A model generated the notes under the pieces. It worked only from the letters and a program-made list of their open reading frames with translations, made no database searches and had not been told where the DNA came from. The position numbers and the translations under genes were made by a program. From Rhodospirillales bacterium (GTDB lineage Bacteria > Pseudomonadota > Alphaproteobacteria > Rhodospirillales > UBA2165), in assembly GCA_013204125.1 (NCBI GenBank), contig JABMOP010000187.1:1-6775 (forward strand): a stretch of DNA of 6,775 nucleotides. The letters run 5' to 3'. How positions within the stretch are numbered: position 1 is the first letter of the stretch; every line of letters begins with the position of its first letter. Below are positions 1-5,962 of this stretch, piece by piece.

Positions 1-372
1 ACCCATTACCTGGAAGAAGCAGAACAGCTTTGCGACGAAATCGCCATAATAAATCACGGTCGGCTGGTCACCTGTCAGAAGACCGAGGACTTACTGCAAA
101 CCTTGGATTCCAAGGAATTGATCCTTACCATCGACCAGGATTTGGCGGATATTCCAAGCCAATTGTCTGATTTCAATGTAACGCTTGAAGGCGAGCGAAA
201 TTTGGTTTTTCGCGTGCCGCCTGCCCAAGTTCCAGTAGATGCAATCCTAACGGCGCTCAGCGATATAGGTTTAGGGGTCGTCGATTTGGTGACCAAGCAA
301 TCTGATTTGGAAGACATATTTCTGATGCTAACCCGCGAAAACAAAGATAGCGGCATCAGCAACGCCCGATGA
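1..372 (+). CDS. ABC transporter ATP-binding protein, C-terminal part (5' end outside window)
   Basis: The reading frame is open from base 1 and ends at TGA 370-372, giving 123 residues of an ATPase that would normally be about 300 long. It starts 'THYLEEAEQLCDEIAIINHGRLV'-like: the His in codon 2 is the H-loop (switch) histidine, followed by the conserved EEAE..CD.IAIi..G segment that closes the nucleotide-binding domain. The remaining ~90 residues are the accessory C-terminal domain, ending in SDLEDIFLMLT, which resembles the 'sLEdvFl.lT' ending of CcmA/YadG-type ATPases of ABC-2 exporters. The Walker A, Walker B and signature motifs lie upstream of the window. Its stop overlaps the start of the next gene (ATGA), so the two are probably co-translated. 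No membrane partner is visible; an ABC-2 permease would be expected upstream. Family assignment is firm, substrate unknown. Confidence 0.9.
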   Translation, partial: THYLEEAEQLCDEIAIINHGRLVTCQKTEDLLQTLDSKELILTIDQDLADIPSQLSDFNVTLEGERNLVFRVPPAQVPVDAILTALSDIGLGVVDLVTKQSDLEDIFLMLTRENKDSGISNAR

Positions 373-1316
373 CCACCCGTGCGCCTTTTCGTGCGTTGGT
401 GTTGTGTTTGATCCTTGCCGCCTGCGCGCCCGGCGTGAATTTGCCGGGGCCGCCGATCCAAGCGCCGGCATTGACGCCAACTGCGATCAGAACGAATGAC
501 GGGGCAATTTTACCGCTCAGGGTGTGGCCAAGCGACGGCACCCCCAAAGCTATTATCCTCGCCCTGCATGGTTTCAACGATTACAGCAGTTTTATAGATG
601 CGGCGGCAAAATATTGGTCGGCGCAGGGATTACAAGTTTATGCATATGACCAACGCGGTTTCGGCGAAGCGCCGGGACATGGCCTTTGGCCGGGGACGAA
701 CGCGCTTACCGATGATCTCGGGCAAGCCGTAAAACTTCTTCGTGCCCGCCATTCAGGGACGCCGTTTTATATTCTGGGTTTGAGCATGGGCGGCGCGGTA
801 ACAATGGCATCTCTGGCCGGCAACAAAAAGCCGCCCGCCGATGGCGCCATATTAGTTGCGCCCGCGGTTTGGGGGCGAAGCACCATGCCATTCTATCAAC
901 GGTGGGCTTTGTGGATTGCGGCGCACACGGTGCCCTGGATGAAATTATCGGGACGCGGGCTCAACATTACGCCTTCCGACAATATTGAAATGTTGCGGGC
1001 GCTGGGGCGTGATCCGCTGGTTATTAAAAAAACGCGGATCGATACCATTTGGGGCCTCGTAAACCTGATGGATAAGGCGCTCGCTTCGGCGCCGAGGTTT
1101 GATGCGCGGGCGATGATCGTTTATGGCGACAACGACGAAGTTATTCGTAAAGCGCCAACTGAGAAGATGTTATCCGCCCTGCCACAATCGAGCGCAGCAA
1201 ATCGCCGTCTTGTTCGGTACGCCAACGGCTACCACATGCTTTTACGCGATCTAGAGGGCAAGAAGGTTTGGCAAGATATTCTCGATTGGATTGAGAGCGG
1301 CGCAAACGCGCCTTAA
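369..1316 (+). CDS. Lipoprotein alpha/beta hydrolase, lysophospholipase/monoacylglycerol lipase-like
   Basis: A 315-residue serine hydrolase of the PldB/S33 type. The N-terminus (Arg4, Arg8, hydrophobic core 9-18, lipobox LAAC with Cys19) is a lipoprotein signal peptide, so the protein should be membrane-anchored in the periplasm. Visible fold motifs are HGFNDYSS (67-74, oxyanion region), YDQRGFG (93-99), the nucleophile elbow GLSMGG with Ser139, acid Asp256 in YGDND, and His289 in GYHM. This is a complete catalytic triad, consistent with a lysophospholipid or monoacylglycerol esterase; the exact substrate cannot be told. The ATG overlaps the stop of the ABC ATPase by ATGA, implying translational coupling and a shared role, perhaps in envelope lipid handling. 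The last residues (SGANAP) and the stop lie in a 29-bp unit that is repeated immediately downstream. Confidence 0.9.
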   Translation: MTTRAPFRALVLCLILAACAPGVNLPGPPIQAPALTPTAIRTNDGAILPLRVWPSDGTPKAIILALHGFNDYSSFIDAAAKYWSAQGLQVYAYDQRGFGEAPGHGLWPGTNALTDDLGQAVKLLRARHSGTPFYILGLSMGGAVTMASLAGNKKPPADGAILVAPAVWGRSTMPFYQRWALWIAAHTVPWMKLSGRGLNITPSDNIEMLRALGRDPLVIKKTRIDTIWGLVNLMDKALASAPRFDARAMIVYGDNDEVIRKAPTEKMLSALPQSSAANRRLVRYANGYHMLLRDLEGKKVWQDILDWIESGANAP

Positions 1317-1354
1317 TCAATGGGCGCGGCGCAAACGCGCCTTAATCATTGGCC
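1297..1354. repeat. 29-bp tandem duplication spanning the hydrolase stop codon
   Basis: Units 1297-1325 and 1326-1354 match at 27 of 29 positions; the first 23 bases (starting gcggcgcaaacgcgcc) are identical. The first copy contains the last sense codons and TAA of the hydrolase; the second is a non-coding echo of the same gene end. Each copy contains GGCGC-AAAC-GCGCC, a 5-bp hairpin with a 4-nt loop followed by TTAAT. The array therefore presents two tandem small hairpins just after the gene and may slow or weakly terminate transcription, although there is no real U-tract. Confidence 0.85.
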
Positions 1355-1356
1355 GT

Positions 1357-1395
1357 GCGCACTTTACCGTAAGCCGGGCTTAAGTTAAGGTGCGC
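1357..1395 (+). other. Imperfect hairpin between the hydrolase and tRNA-Arg
   Basis: Outer arms GCGCAC (1357-1362) and GTGCGC (1390-1395) enclose a second stem TAAGC/GCTTA (1370-1374, 1378-1382) with a 3-nt loop. The structure lacks a following T-run, so it is not a standard intrinsic terminator. It could be a transcript-end stabilising hairpin of the upstream operon or simply lie in the tRNA promoter region; no convincing -35/-10 pair for the tRNA was found. Confidence 0.3.
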
Positions 1396-1418
1396 GCGCC
1401 TTCGAGCAGGTTACCAAT

Positions 1419-1495
<77 letters not shown>

Positions 1496-1762
1496 AATTT
1501 TTCATCCGCTCAAGGCGTAAAGTGCCATCCCGCGCAGGTGCCCGGGAAAGAATTTTTGGAATTGGCGCTCGAAAACAATATATATTAGAAATATAATTTT
1601 AATTTCCCTTATCATAATATAAGCATATACCCTAGTTTAAATAGAGGATTTTCCCAGCAGAAATAACCTGCGGCAAGGACCATTTTTGGATTAGACAGGC
1701 GCAGGACCCTTCTGTAACTGAACGAAACAGCCAAAAATCAGGCGAGAGGCCGGATTTTAGGA
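1496..1762. other. AT-rich gene-free stretch downstream of tRNA-Arg
   Basis: No supported gene on either strand. About 1570-1640 is strikingly AT-rich (ATATATATTAG, AATATAATTTTAAT, TTATCATAATATAAGC) compared with the flanking genes. The downstream half carries three related boxes near the kinase promoter: ATTTTTGGAT (1682-1691), CCAAAAAT (1731-1738, the same word inverted) and ATTTTAGGAT (1754-1763). The second and third also form an imperfect inverted repeat. These could be operators for the kinase promoter, but with only three copies this is a weak claim. The minus-strand open frame covering the right half shows no recognisable protein features. Confidence 0.4.
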
Positions 1763-1771
1763 TGCTATAAT
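1763..1771 (+). promoter_or_regulatory. Extended -10 promoter for the histidine kinase
   Basis: TGC-TATAAT: a perfect -10 hexamer (1766-1771) preceded by the TGn extension. No good -35 lies 16-18 bp upstream, which fits an extended -10 promoter or one needing an activator. Transcription would start near 1778, leaving about 20 nt before the TTG start at 1799. One ATTTTNGGAT box overlaps the spacer immediately upstream. Confidence 0.5.
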
Positions 1772-1798
1772 CATATTCTCGGGGGTGGAAAATTAACT

Positions 1799-3412
1799 TT
1801 GGTAGCCGAACGGGGCAGCGCCTCCAATAATCCCAATAATCCGAACTACCTTTCCTCGTGGAACAGTGGCATCCACGAAATGGATTTGGCACGGATTTTC
1901 GAACTTTCGTCCGACATGGTTTTCCTGTGCGAAGGCGACCGTGTTGTCTTCATGAATTCGTTCGGAAGACGCGTATTATTGGGAAATGAAGGCAACCCTA
2001 TATCAGGGCGATCGTTCAGTGATTTTTTGGCGCCGGACTATGCACCCATATTCGAGAATCTATCGGGCCTAGCATCCGGTTTGGGTGACGCTGAATCAAT
2101 TCCTCTTAAATTACAAACGTCCGAGGGTGTCTTGATCAGTGCCGATGTCAGCTTCTTCGAAGCCGAGGATTTCGGCCCCGGCATGCTGGTCATCACGGCC
2201 CATGACATTACCGACCGCGTGCGCCTAACCGAAGGTATTCAGAGAAGCGAAGCGCGTTACCGGATGCTCATCGAACAATCGCAAAATATGTTCTGCATCT
2301 GTGACGATGGAGTGCTGAACTATGTAAATAGCGCCGGCATAAAATTGATGCGCGGCGAGAACGAGAAGCAATTTATCGGCACATCCTTTTTCAAAATTAT
2401 CCATGACGACTTTGTGGAAATTATCAAAGAGAATTTGGGCGACATTCTGGCCGACCAAGAACCCTTGTTGGTCAAACTGGTTTGTCTCGATGGTTCGATC
2501 CGCGATGTGCGAATGAATTTTAATAAACTCGATGAATCCGATGGTAGAAAATTCATGATCGAGGCGCAGGATGTTACTTTACAAAATCAGGCCGCTGTCG
2601 ATCTCTATCGATCTAACCTGATACTCAAAACCCGGGTCGAAGAATTGTTCAAGGCAAAAGAGCGCGCCGAATCGTCTGACCGCGTCAAAAGCCATTTCCT
2701 CGCTAATATGAGCCACGAGCTTAGGACGCCTCTCAACGCCATCGTTGGCTTTTCCGATTTGATGCGGAGCCAAACATTCGGTGATTTGGGCTCGGAAAAA
2801 TATGTCGAATACGCCAAGCATATTCACCAGTCCGGCGCCCATTTATTGCGGATTATTAGCAATATTCTGGAAATATCCAACAGTGAAACCGGCGACCAAA
2901 TTGTCGATGAAACCTCGGTCAATTTGAACAATGCCGTCGAAAGCTGCCTGGAAATAACCCGCGACCGCGCCAAGCAAAAAAATGTCCAGATGATATATAG
3001 CCCAACATCCAAAAATACGGCTATTCGCGCAGATTCCGCTAAATTACGGCAGATACTGCTTAATCTTTTATCAAACGCCATTAAATTTACCGAACCCAAG
3101 GGCACCGTTACAATCGAGTACGACACCAACGAGGACAATCAAATTCTGGTCCGCGTTACCGATACCGGCATCGGAATTGAGCAGGAAAATATTTCGCAGA
3201 TTCTGTCACCCTTCGCGCAAGTCGAATATGATAGCCTGACGCGCAGTTACGAAGGCGCCGGACTTGGATTATCTATCGTCAAATCCTTTGTCGAGCTGCA
3301 CGGCGGTCAATTGAAGATCGAGAGCGAGAGCGGCAAAGGCACGCAGGTAACCGTGTTCTTTCCCGCCGAACGTACGATTGGCAACGGCGGCGGCAAGAAC
3401 CCTCCCGCTTAA
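1799..3412 (+). CDS. Soluble two-PAS sensor histidine kinase, PleC/DivJ-like
   Basis: A 537-residue cytosolic sensor kinase with no membrane segment or signal peptide. Order: an Asn/Pro-rich N-terminus (10-16), PAS 1 (about 30-145), PAS 2 (about 150-262), a helical linker (265-298), HisKA (298-365) and HATPase_c (405-523). Autophosphorylated His306 sits in MSHELRTPLNAIVGFSD; the 'FGDLGSEKYVEYAKHIHQSG' stretch that follows is typical of alphaproteobacterial PleC/DivJ relatives. The ATP lid is complete: N-box Asn426, G1 DTGIG (455-459), F-box PFAQ (471-474), G2 GAGLG (486-490). No receiver domain, so it needs a separate response regulator. TTG 1799 was chosen because GGGGGTGG lies about 10 nt upstream and the promoter is close. 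The first ATG, codon 28 (1880), has no Shine-Dalgarno sequence but would also keep both PAS domains. The ligand is unknown. The stop is 7 bp from that of the convergent transporter gene. Confidence 0.92.
   Translation: MVAERGSASNNPNNPNYLSSWNSGIHEMDLARIFELSSDMVFLCEGDRVVFMNSFGRRVLLGNEGNPISGRSFSDFLAPDYAPIFENLSGLASGLGDAESIPLKLQTSEGVLISADVSFFEAEDFGPGMLVITAHDITDRVRLTEGIQRSEARYRMLIEQSQNMFCICDDGVLNYVNSAGIKLMRGENEKQFIGTSFFKIIHDDFVEIIKENLGDILADQEPLLVKLVCLDGSIRDVRMNFNKLDESDGRKFMIEAQDVTLQNQAAVDLYRSNLILKTRVEELFKAKERAESSDRVKSHFLANMSHELRTPLNAIVGFSDLMRSQTFGDLGSEKYVEYAKHIHQSGAHLLRIISNILEISNSETGDQIVDETSVNLNNAVESCLEITRDRAKQKNVQMIYSPTSKNTAIRADSAKLRQILLNLLSNAIKFTEPKGTVTIEYDTNEDNQILVRVTDTGIGIEQENISQILSPFAQVEYDSLTRSYEGAGLGLSIVKSFVELHGGQLKIESESGKGTQVTVFFPAERTIGNGGGKNPPA
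1824..1841 (+). repeat. Perfect tandem 9-bp repeat (CCAATAATC)x2 in the kinase 5' end
   Basis: Two abutting copies of CCAATAATC encode the Asn-Asn-Pro repeats at residues 10-16. The repeat is in frame (9 bp), so gain or loss of a unit would only change linker length. If translation starts at the ATG at 1880 instead, the repeat lies in the leader. Confidence 0.7.
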
Positions 3413-3419
3413 GCTTGAA

Positions 3420-4352
3420 CTACCCGGCCTCGTTATCCGACGACAGCGGCGTCCGCGAGGCGGCGCCCAACGATGCTTCCCGCCTCGCCACATAGGTGGT
3501 TGCCAGAATTATCATGCCGCCACCGATAATCGTCCAGGTATCAGGGACTTCGGAGAAGAATATATATCCGAAAAGCGCACCCCAAATAAGACGGGTGAAA
3601 TTCACCGGCTCCAAAGCACTGATATCGGCCAATTGCAGCGATTTCATAAGGGAAAAATGCGCGGCGCTTAACAATATGCCAATGACAATCAACAGGATGT
3701 ATTCTGTAGGCGTCGGCCACACCCAAACGAACATCGCCGGAACCAGACAAACCGGCGCCATGACCCCCATCAAGTACAAAACGGAGGTGGCGTTGCCCTC
3801 GGTCCCGGCAAGGGATTTGGCGATCAATCGTTGAAAGGCGCTAAGCACGACCGTAAGGAGGGCCAGCCACACACCCAGGCTGATATCCTGAAACCCGGGG
3901 CGCATGACGACAATCGCGCCAAGGGCGCCGAAGGCGAGCGCCAGCCAGCGTCTCGGCCCCACATGTTCACCCAGAAAAAATATGGCGCCAACGGTGACTG
4001 CCAAGGGCGTCATAAGGTTCAGCGCCGTCGCGTCAACAAGGGGCAACAGGGTCAAAGCTGTAAACCACGCTAATATAGCAACACCGTTACAGAGGCCCCG
4101 GGCAAGATGCGCGCCCAATCGTTTGGTATGAAATACCGCGGCCCCGTGCCGGAATGTTGTCGGCAAGAACACCAGAAAGCCGAAAAATACACCGAAAAAT
4201 GTGGTTTCCATCGGATGGACGTGGTTGGCGATTTTGCGCACGATGACCCACAAAACCGCCAGCAAAGCGGAAAACAGCACCGCATAGAAAACAGCCAGCA
4301 TGCCGGCGGGTGAAGGCAATGGGCGATTGGCAAGCCGGGTCTCAGTATTCAC
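3420..4352 (-). CDS. DMT-superfamily (EamA) transporter
   Basis: About 310 residues of alternating hydrophobic segments, consistent with ten membrane helices in two EamA repeats (roughly 15-150 and 160-290) and a hydrophilic C-terminal tail. The first half has PMETTFFG after helix 1 and 'DATALNLMTPLAVTVGAIFFLGE', the usual EamA end-of-repeat pattern; the second ends in 'LEPVNFTRLIWGALFGYIFFSE', the matching sequence. It should be an inner-membrane carrier of small metabolites; the substrate is not evident. The GTG at 4352 is preferred because GGAGA (4363-4359) lies 6 nt upstream; a TTG at 4355 would add one residue but is too close to that site. The gene lies downstream of an RNA element ending in a strong terminator, so it either has its own promoter (GATAAT at 4433-4428 is a weak candidate) or is expressed by read-through. 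Confidence 0.9.
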   Translation of the reverse strand: MNTETRLANRPLPSPAGMLAVFYAVLFSALLAVLWVIVRKIANHVHPMETTFFGVFFGFLVFLPTTFRHGAAVFHTKRLGAHLARGLCNGVAILAWFTALTLLPLVDATALNLMTPLAVTVGAIFFLGEHVGPRRWLALAFGALGAIVVMRPGFQDISLGVWLALLTVVLSAFQRLIAKSLAGTEGNATSVLYLMGVMAPVCLVPAMFVWVWPTPTEYILLIVIGILLSAAHFSLMKSLQLADISALEPVNFTRLIWGALFGYIFFSEVPDTWTIIGGGMIILATTYVARREASLGAASRTPLSSDNEAG

Positions 4353-4387
4353 CAAGAATCTCCAAAATATTCGGATGACTGTGATGC

Positions 4388-4406
4388 GCGCCGTAAATCG
4401 CGGCGC
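4388..4406 (-). other. GC-rich hairpin in the DMT gene leader
   Basis: Arms GCGCCG (4388-4393) and CGGCGC (4401-4406) with a 7-nt loop, about 35 nt upstream of the DMT start codon. No T-run follows on either strand. It may structure the leader; no function can be assigned. Confidence 0.3.
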
Positions 4407-4487
4407 CAGGGATTGGATTTGGTCCCCATTATCCAGCGCGCCGGCGGATATTGCCAGACTGGATTAACAGATGCGGAAAATGCGGGC

Positions 4488-4514
4488 AAAAAAATACCGG
4501 CCCAACAGGGCCGG
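4488..4514 (-). terminator. Rho-independent terminator of the sRNA/leader (minus strand)
   Basis: Read on the minus strand: CCGGCCC-TGTT-GGGCCGG, a perfect 7-bp GC stem with a 4-nt loop, then TA and seven Ts (4494-4488). The plus strand has no T-run beyond the stem, so the terminator acts only in the minus direction. It lies 115 bp past the response regulator stop and 136 bp before the DMT start, right at the end of the predicted small RNA. Confidence 0.9.
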
Positions 4515-4566
4515 AGGTCTTGAGGAGGAGGATCAATGTCGCGGGGAGGTCCAATCCCCTGATCTG
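4488..4566 (-). ncRNA. Predicted anti-Shine-Dalgarno small RNA (or terminator-ended leader of the DMT gene)
   Basis: A promoter-like sequence (extended -10 with a palindromic activator site) and a strong intrinsic terminator bracket about 79 nt with no long reading frame. The predicted RNA begins AGAUCAGGGGAUUGGACC and folds into GAUCA/UGAUC (4564-4560 with 4535-4531) around a GGGG/CCCC hairpin (4559-4556 with 4546-4543). An unpaired pyrimidine run CCUCCUCCUC (4531-4522) and ACCUCC (4518-4513) follow, then the terminator hairpin. A third ACCUCCCC (4550-4543) sits in the first hairpin. Exposed CCUCC-type anti-SD segments are the hallmark of alphaproteobacterial sRNAs such as the Rhodobacter CcsR/cuckoo and Sinorhizobium alpha-r14 (NfeR1) families, which pair with ribosome binding sites. 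Membership in those families is not claimed. The alternative reading is a transcription-attenuation leader of the downstream transporter. Confidence 0.55.
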
Positions 4567-4572
4567 GAAACC

Positions 4573-4581
4573 ACTATAGCA
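4573..4581 (-). promoter_or_regulatory. Extended -10 box of the sRNA promoter
   Basis: Minus strand TGC-TATAGT, with the hexamer at 4578-4573 (five of six consensus bases) and the TGn extension at 4581-4579. The same TGCTATA.T form appears at the kinase promoter. The -35 position reads CAGCGG, a poor match, as expected for an activator-dependent promoter. The start point would be about 4566-4565. Confidence 0.5.
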
Positions 4582-4599
4582 ACCGAAGCTCGAAGCCGC

Positions 4600-4615
4600 T
4601 GTGATGAGGATCACA
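4600..4615 (-). promoter_or_regulatory. CRP/FNR-superfamily-type operator TGTGA-N6-TCACA
   Basis: A perfect match to the CRP consensus half-sites: TGTGA (4600-4604), six bases, TCACA (4611-4615). The symmetry extends one further pair each side (C4599/G4616), giving a 7-bp arm palindrome. Its centre (4607.5) is 34.5 bp from the last base of the -10 hexamer, which equals the -41.5 position of class II CRP/FNR-activated promoters. The same sequence could fold as an RNA hairpin at the end of the response regulator transcript, but there is no T-run after it. Confidence 0.55.
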
Positions 4616-4629
4616 GGTGTCAAAATAAT

Positions 4630-5649
4630 TTAAGACGTTTGGCGGTGCCGCGCTGCGGTCGCCCGATGATACGAAAAGCCGCCGCCGGATTGGGGGAGCG
4701 CATAGCGAAACGGCGCGGCAAGCCCTGGTTGCGGGATCAAGGGGCAGTGAATACGAACGAACTTGTCAATAAAATCAGCAATGTCTTGTAATTGAACAAA
4801 TTGATTAGAATCGGGCTTGTCCGGCGAATCTTTAATGCTGATTGCGATATCGGATGCGGCGGAGAAAGTGATGCTTTCGCTCACCATCGGGGTCTCGGCA
4901 ATGGCAACCAATGTCGCCGCGCAGATTTCTATCATTTCGGTTAAATAGCCGTCGATTTCTTTACTGATTTGATCGTCCAAGCCGCTGGGTAATATTCTTT
5001 CCACCAACCAGACGATCTGCCCGGCATAACACCCGATGCGATAGGCCTTTAATAATTCCGTTGCCTCGCCCACCAGTTTTTGAAATTCCTGCGGCGGTTG
5101 GGCTTCAATAGCTTTGGAATAAATTGAATTGGGTGCTTCCACCATCGGTGCGGCCTTGGCATCCGGGCGCGGGCGAAGGCGGCGATCGGGTCCGATATAG
5201 TCTCTTGTGATGACAAACGGTTTTCGCCCATGTGCCAGGCGTGAAATCCGTTTCATAAGATCATCGGTGGAAAACGGTTTCACAATTGTATCGTCAAAAC
5301 CGGCGTTTAAAATTCGATTGATACATTCCTTGTCCGGAACTTCAACCGTCGCCACGACCATGGCAAACGGATTGTCGCCGATCTCCATATTTCTTAAGTT
5401 CCGCACTAATTCGAAGACGTCGCCGCCTTCGAGATTGACGTCCGTAAGGATCAGATCGGCGCTGTTGGTTGCCACGGCATTTTCGATATCTTCGAACGCG
5501 TTGGTAGTCTTTATGGACCCAAAGCCATGAGTTTTTAGCGCATCGCGGAGGCCCGTGCCGATGGTGTCGTCCGGATCGCCGACTACAATGCTGACGTTTT
5601 CAAAATTTGGCTCTGTCATGCTGCCACCATTATTCAACGCGGAGACCAT
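4630..5649 (-). CDS. Response regulator: receiver domain plus uncharacterised C-terminal domain
   Basis: A 339-residue protein. Residues 19-138 are a CheY-like receiver: phosphoacceptor Asp70 in LILTDVNL, Thr101 in VVAT, and Lys124 in TIVKPFS. The acidic pocket reads VVGDPDD: the position of the first acidic residue is Gly24, so only Asp25 of the usual DD/ED pair is obvious. After the receiver comes KPFVITRDYIGPDRR (143-157), a linker signature known from alphaproteobacterial response regulators. A Pro-rich spacer and a mostly helical C-terminal region (185-305) follow; I do not recognise a DNA-binding or enzymatic output there. The basic, Gly/Ser-rich tail ends in RHRQTS. ATG 5649 has no ribosome site; ATG 5619 (residue 11), with GGTGG just upstream, is an equally good or better start and keeps the whole receiver. 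It could be a partner of the orphan kinase at 1799-3412, but this is inference. Confidence 0.88.
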   Translation of the reverse strand: MVSALNNGGSMTEPNFENVSIVVGDPDDTIGTGLRDALKTHGFGSIKTTNAFEDIENAVATNSADLILTDVNLEGGDVFELVRNLRNMEIGDNPFAMVVATVEVPDKECINRILNAGFDDTIVKPFSTDDLMKRISRLAHGRKPFVITRDYIGPDRRLRPRPDAKAAPMVEAPNSIYSKAIEAQPPQEFQKLVGEATELLKAYRIGCYAGQIVWLVERILPSGLDDQISKEIDGYLTEMIEICAATLVAIAETPMVSESITFSAASDIAISIKDSPDKPDSNQFVQLQDIADFIDKFVRIHCPLIPQPGLAAPFRYALPQSGGGFSYHRATAARHRQTS

Positions 5650-5850
5650 TTTTTGGCTGCGATCAGAGCGTCAAGGATATCGGAATCGTTACCTTAGATA
5701 TTGGCCTTAAATTTCAATATTCAATCAAATTTATCCGGCGTGAGGGCGGCCTGCAGGCGCAATAGAGAAACATCACAGTGCCACCGGCATTTTTACCGAT
5801 TGTTAATTTTTTAAATGCAAAACAATGGCTCAAACCAGGGGATTTGTTTT

Positions 5851-5919
5851 ATGGAAATTGTTTATGTTTTATTGGTCGTATTCACCGGCCTTACGGCTTG
5901 CGCCTATATTTTAGAATGA
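5851..5919 (+). CDS. Possible 22-residue single-span membrane microprotein
   Basis: ATG 5851 to TGA 5919, preceded by AGGGG 9 nt upstream (5838-5842). The product has 22 residues: MEIVY, then a hydrophobic core LLVVFTGLTACAYIL and a terminal Glu. It is nearly one transmembrane helix long. The LTAC at 14-17 matches the lipobox pattern, but the absence of a positive N-terminus argues against a real lipoprotein. Single-span peptides of this kind exist as accessory subunits (for example KdpF), but no partner transporter is adjacent and I claim no homology. The hydrophobic composition could be chance in T-rich DNA. Confidence 0.3.
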   Translation: MEIVYVLLVVFTGLTACAYILE

Positions 5920-5962
5920 TTTTTCGCAGTAAAAAAATAATTATCTTCCGCCTTCCAAAGAG

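Noticed and set aside
3378..4313. Several plus-strand frames opposite the DMT gene.
   Set aside because: They are antisense shadows with Arg/Lys/Gln-rich, non-protein-like sequence; the minus strand encodes a clear ten-helix transporter.
4536..4562. Plus-strand mini-ORF of 8 codons preceded by GAGGAGGAGG.
   Set aside because: The purine run looks like an ideal ribosome site, but the flanking promoter and terminator signals are on the minus strand. The run is better read as the complement of the anti-SD segment.
4618..4623. A perfect TTGACA on the minus strand next to the CRP-like palindrome.
   Set aside because: No -10 box lies 16-18 bp downstream (AGCGGC there), and it is 39 bp from TATAGT, so it cannot serve that promoter.
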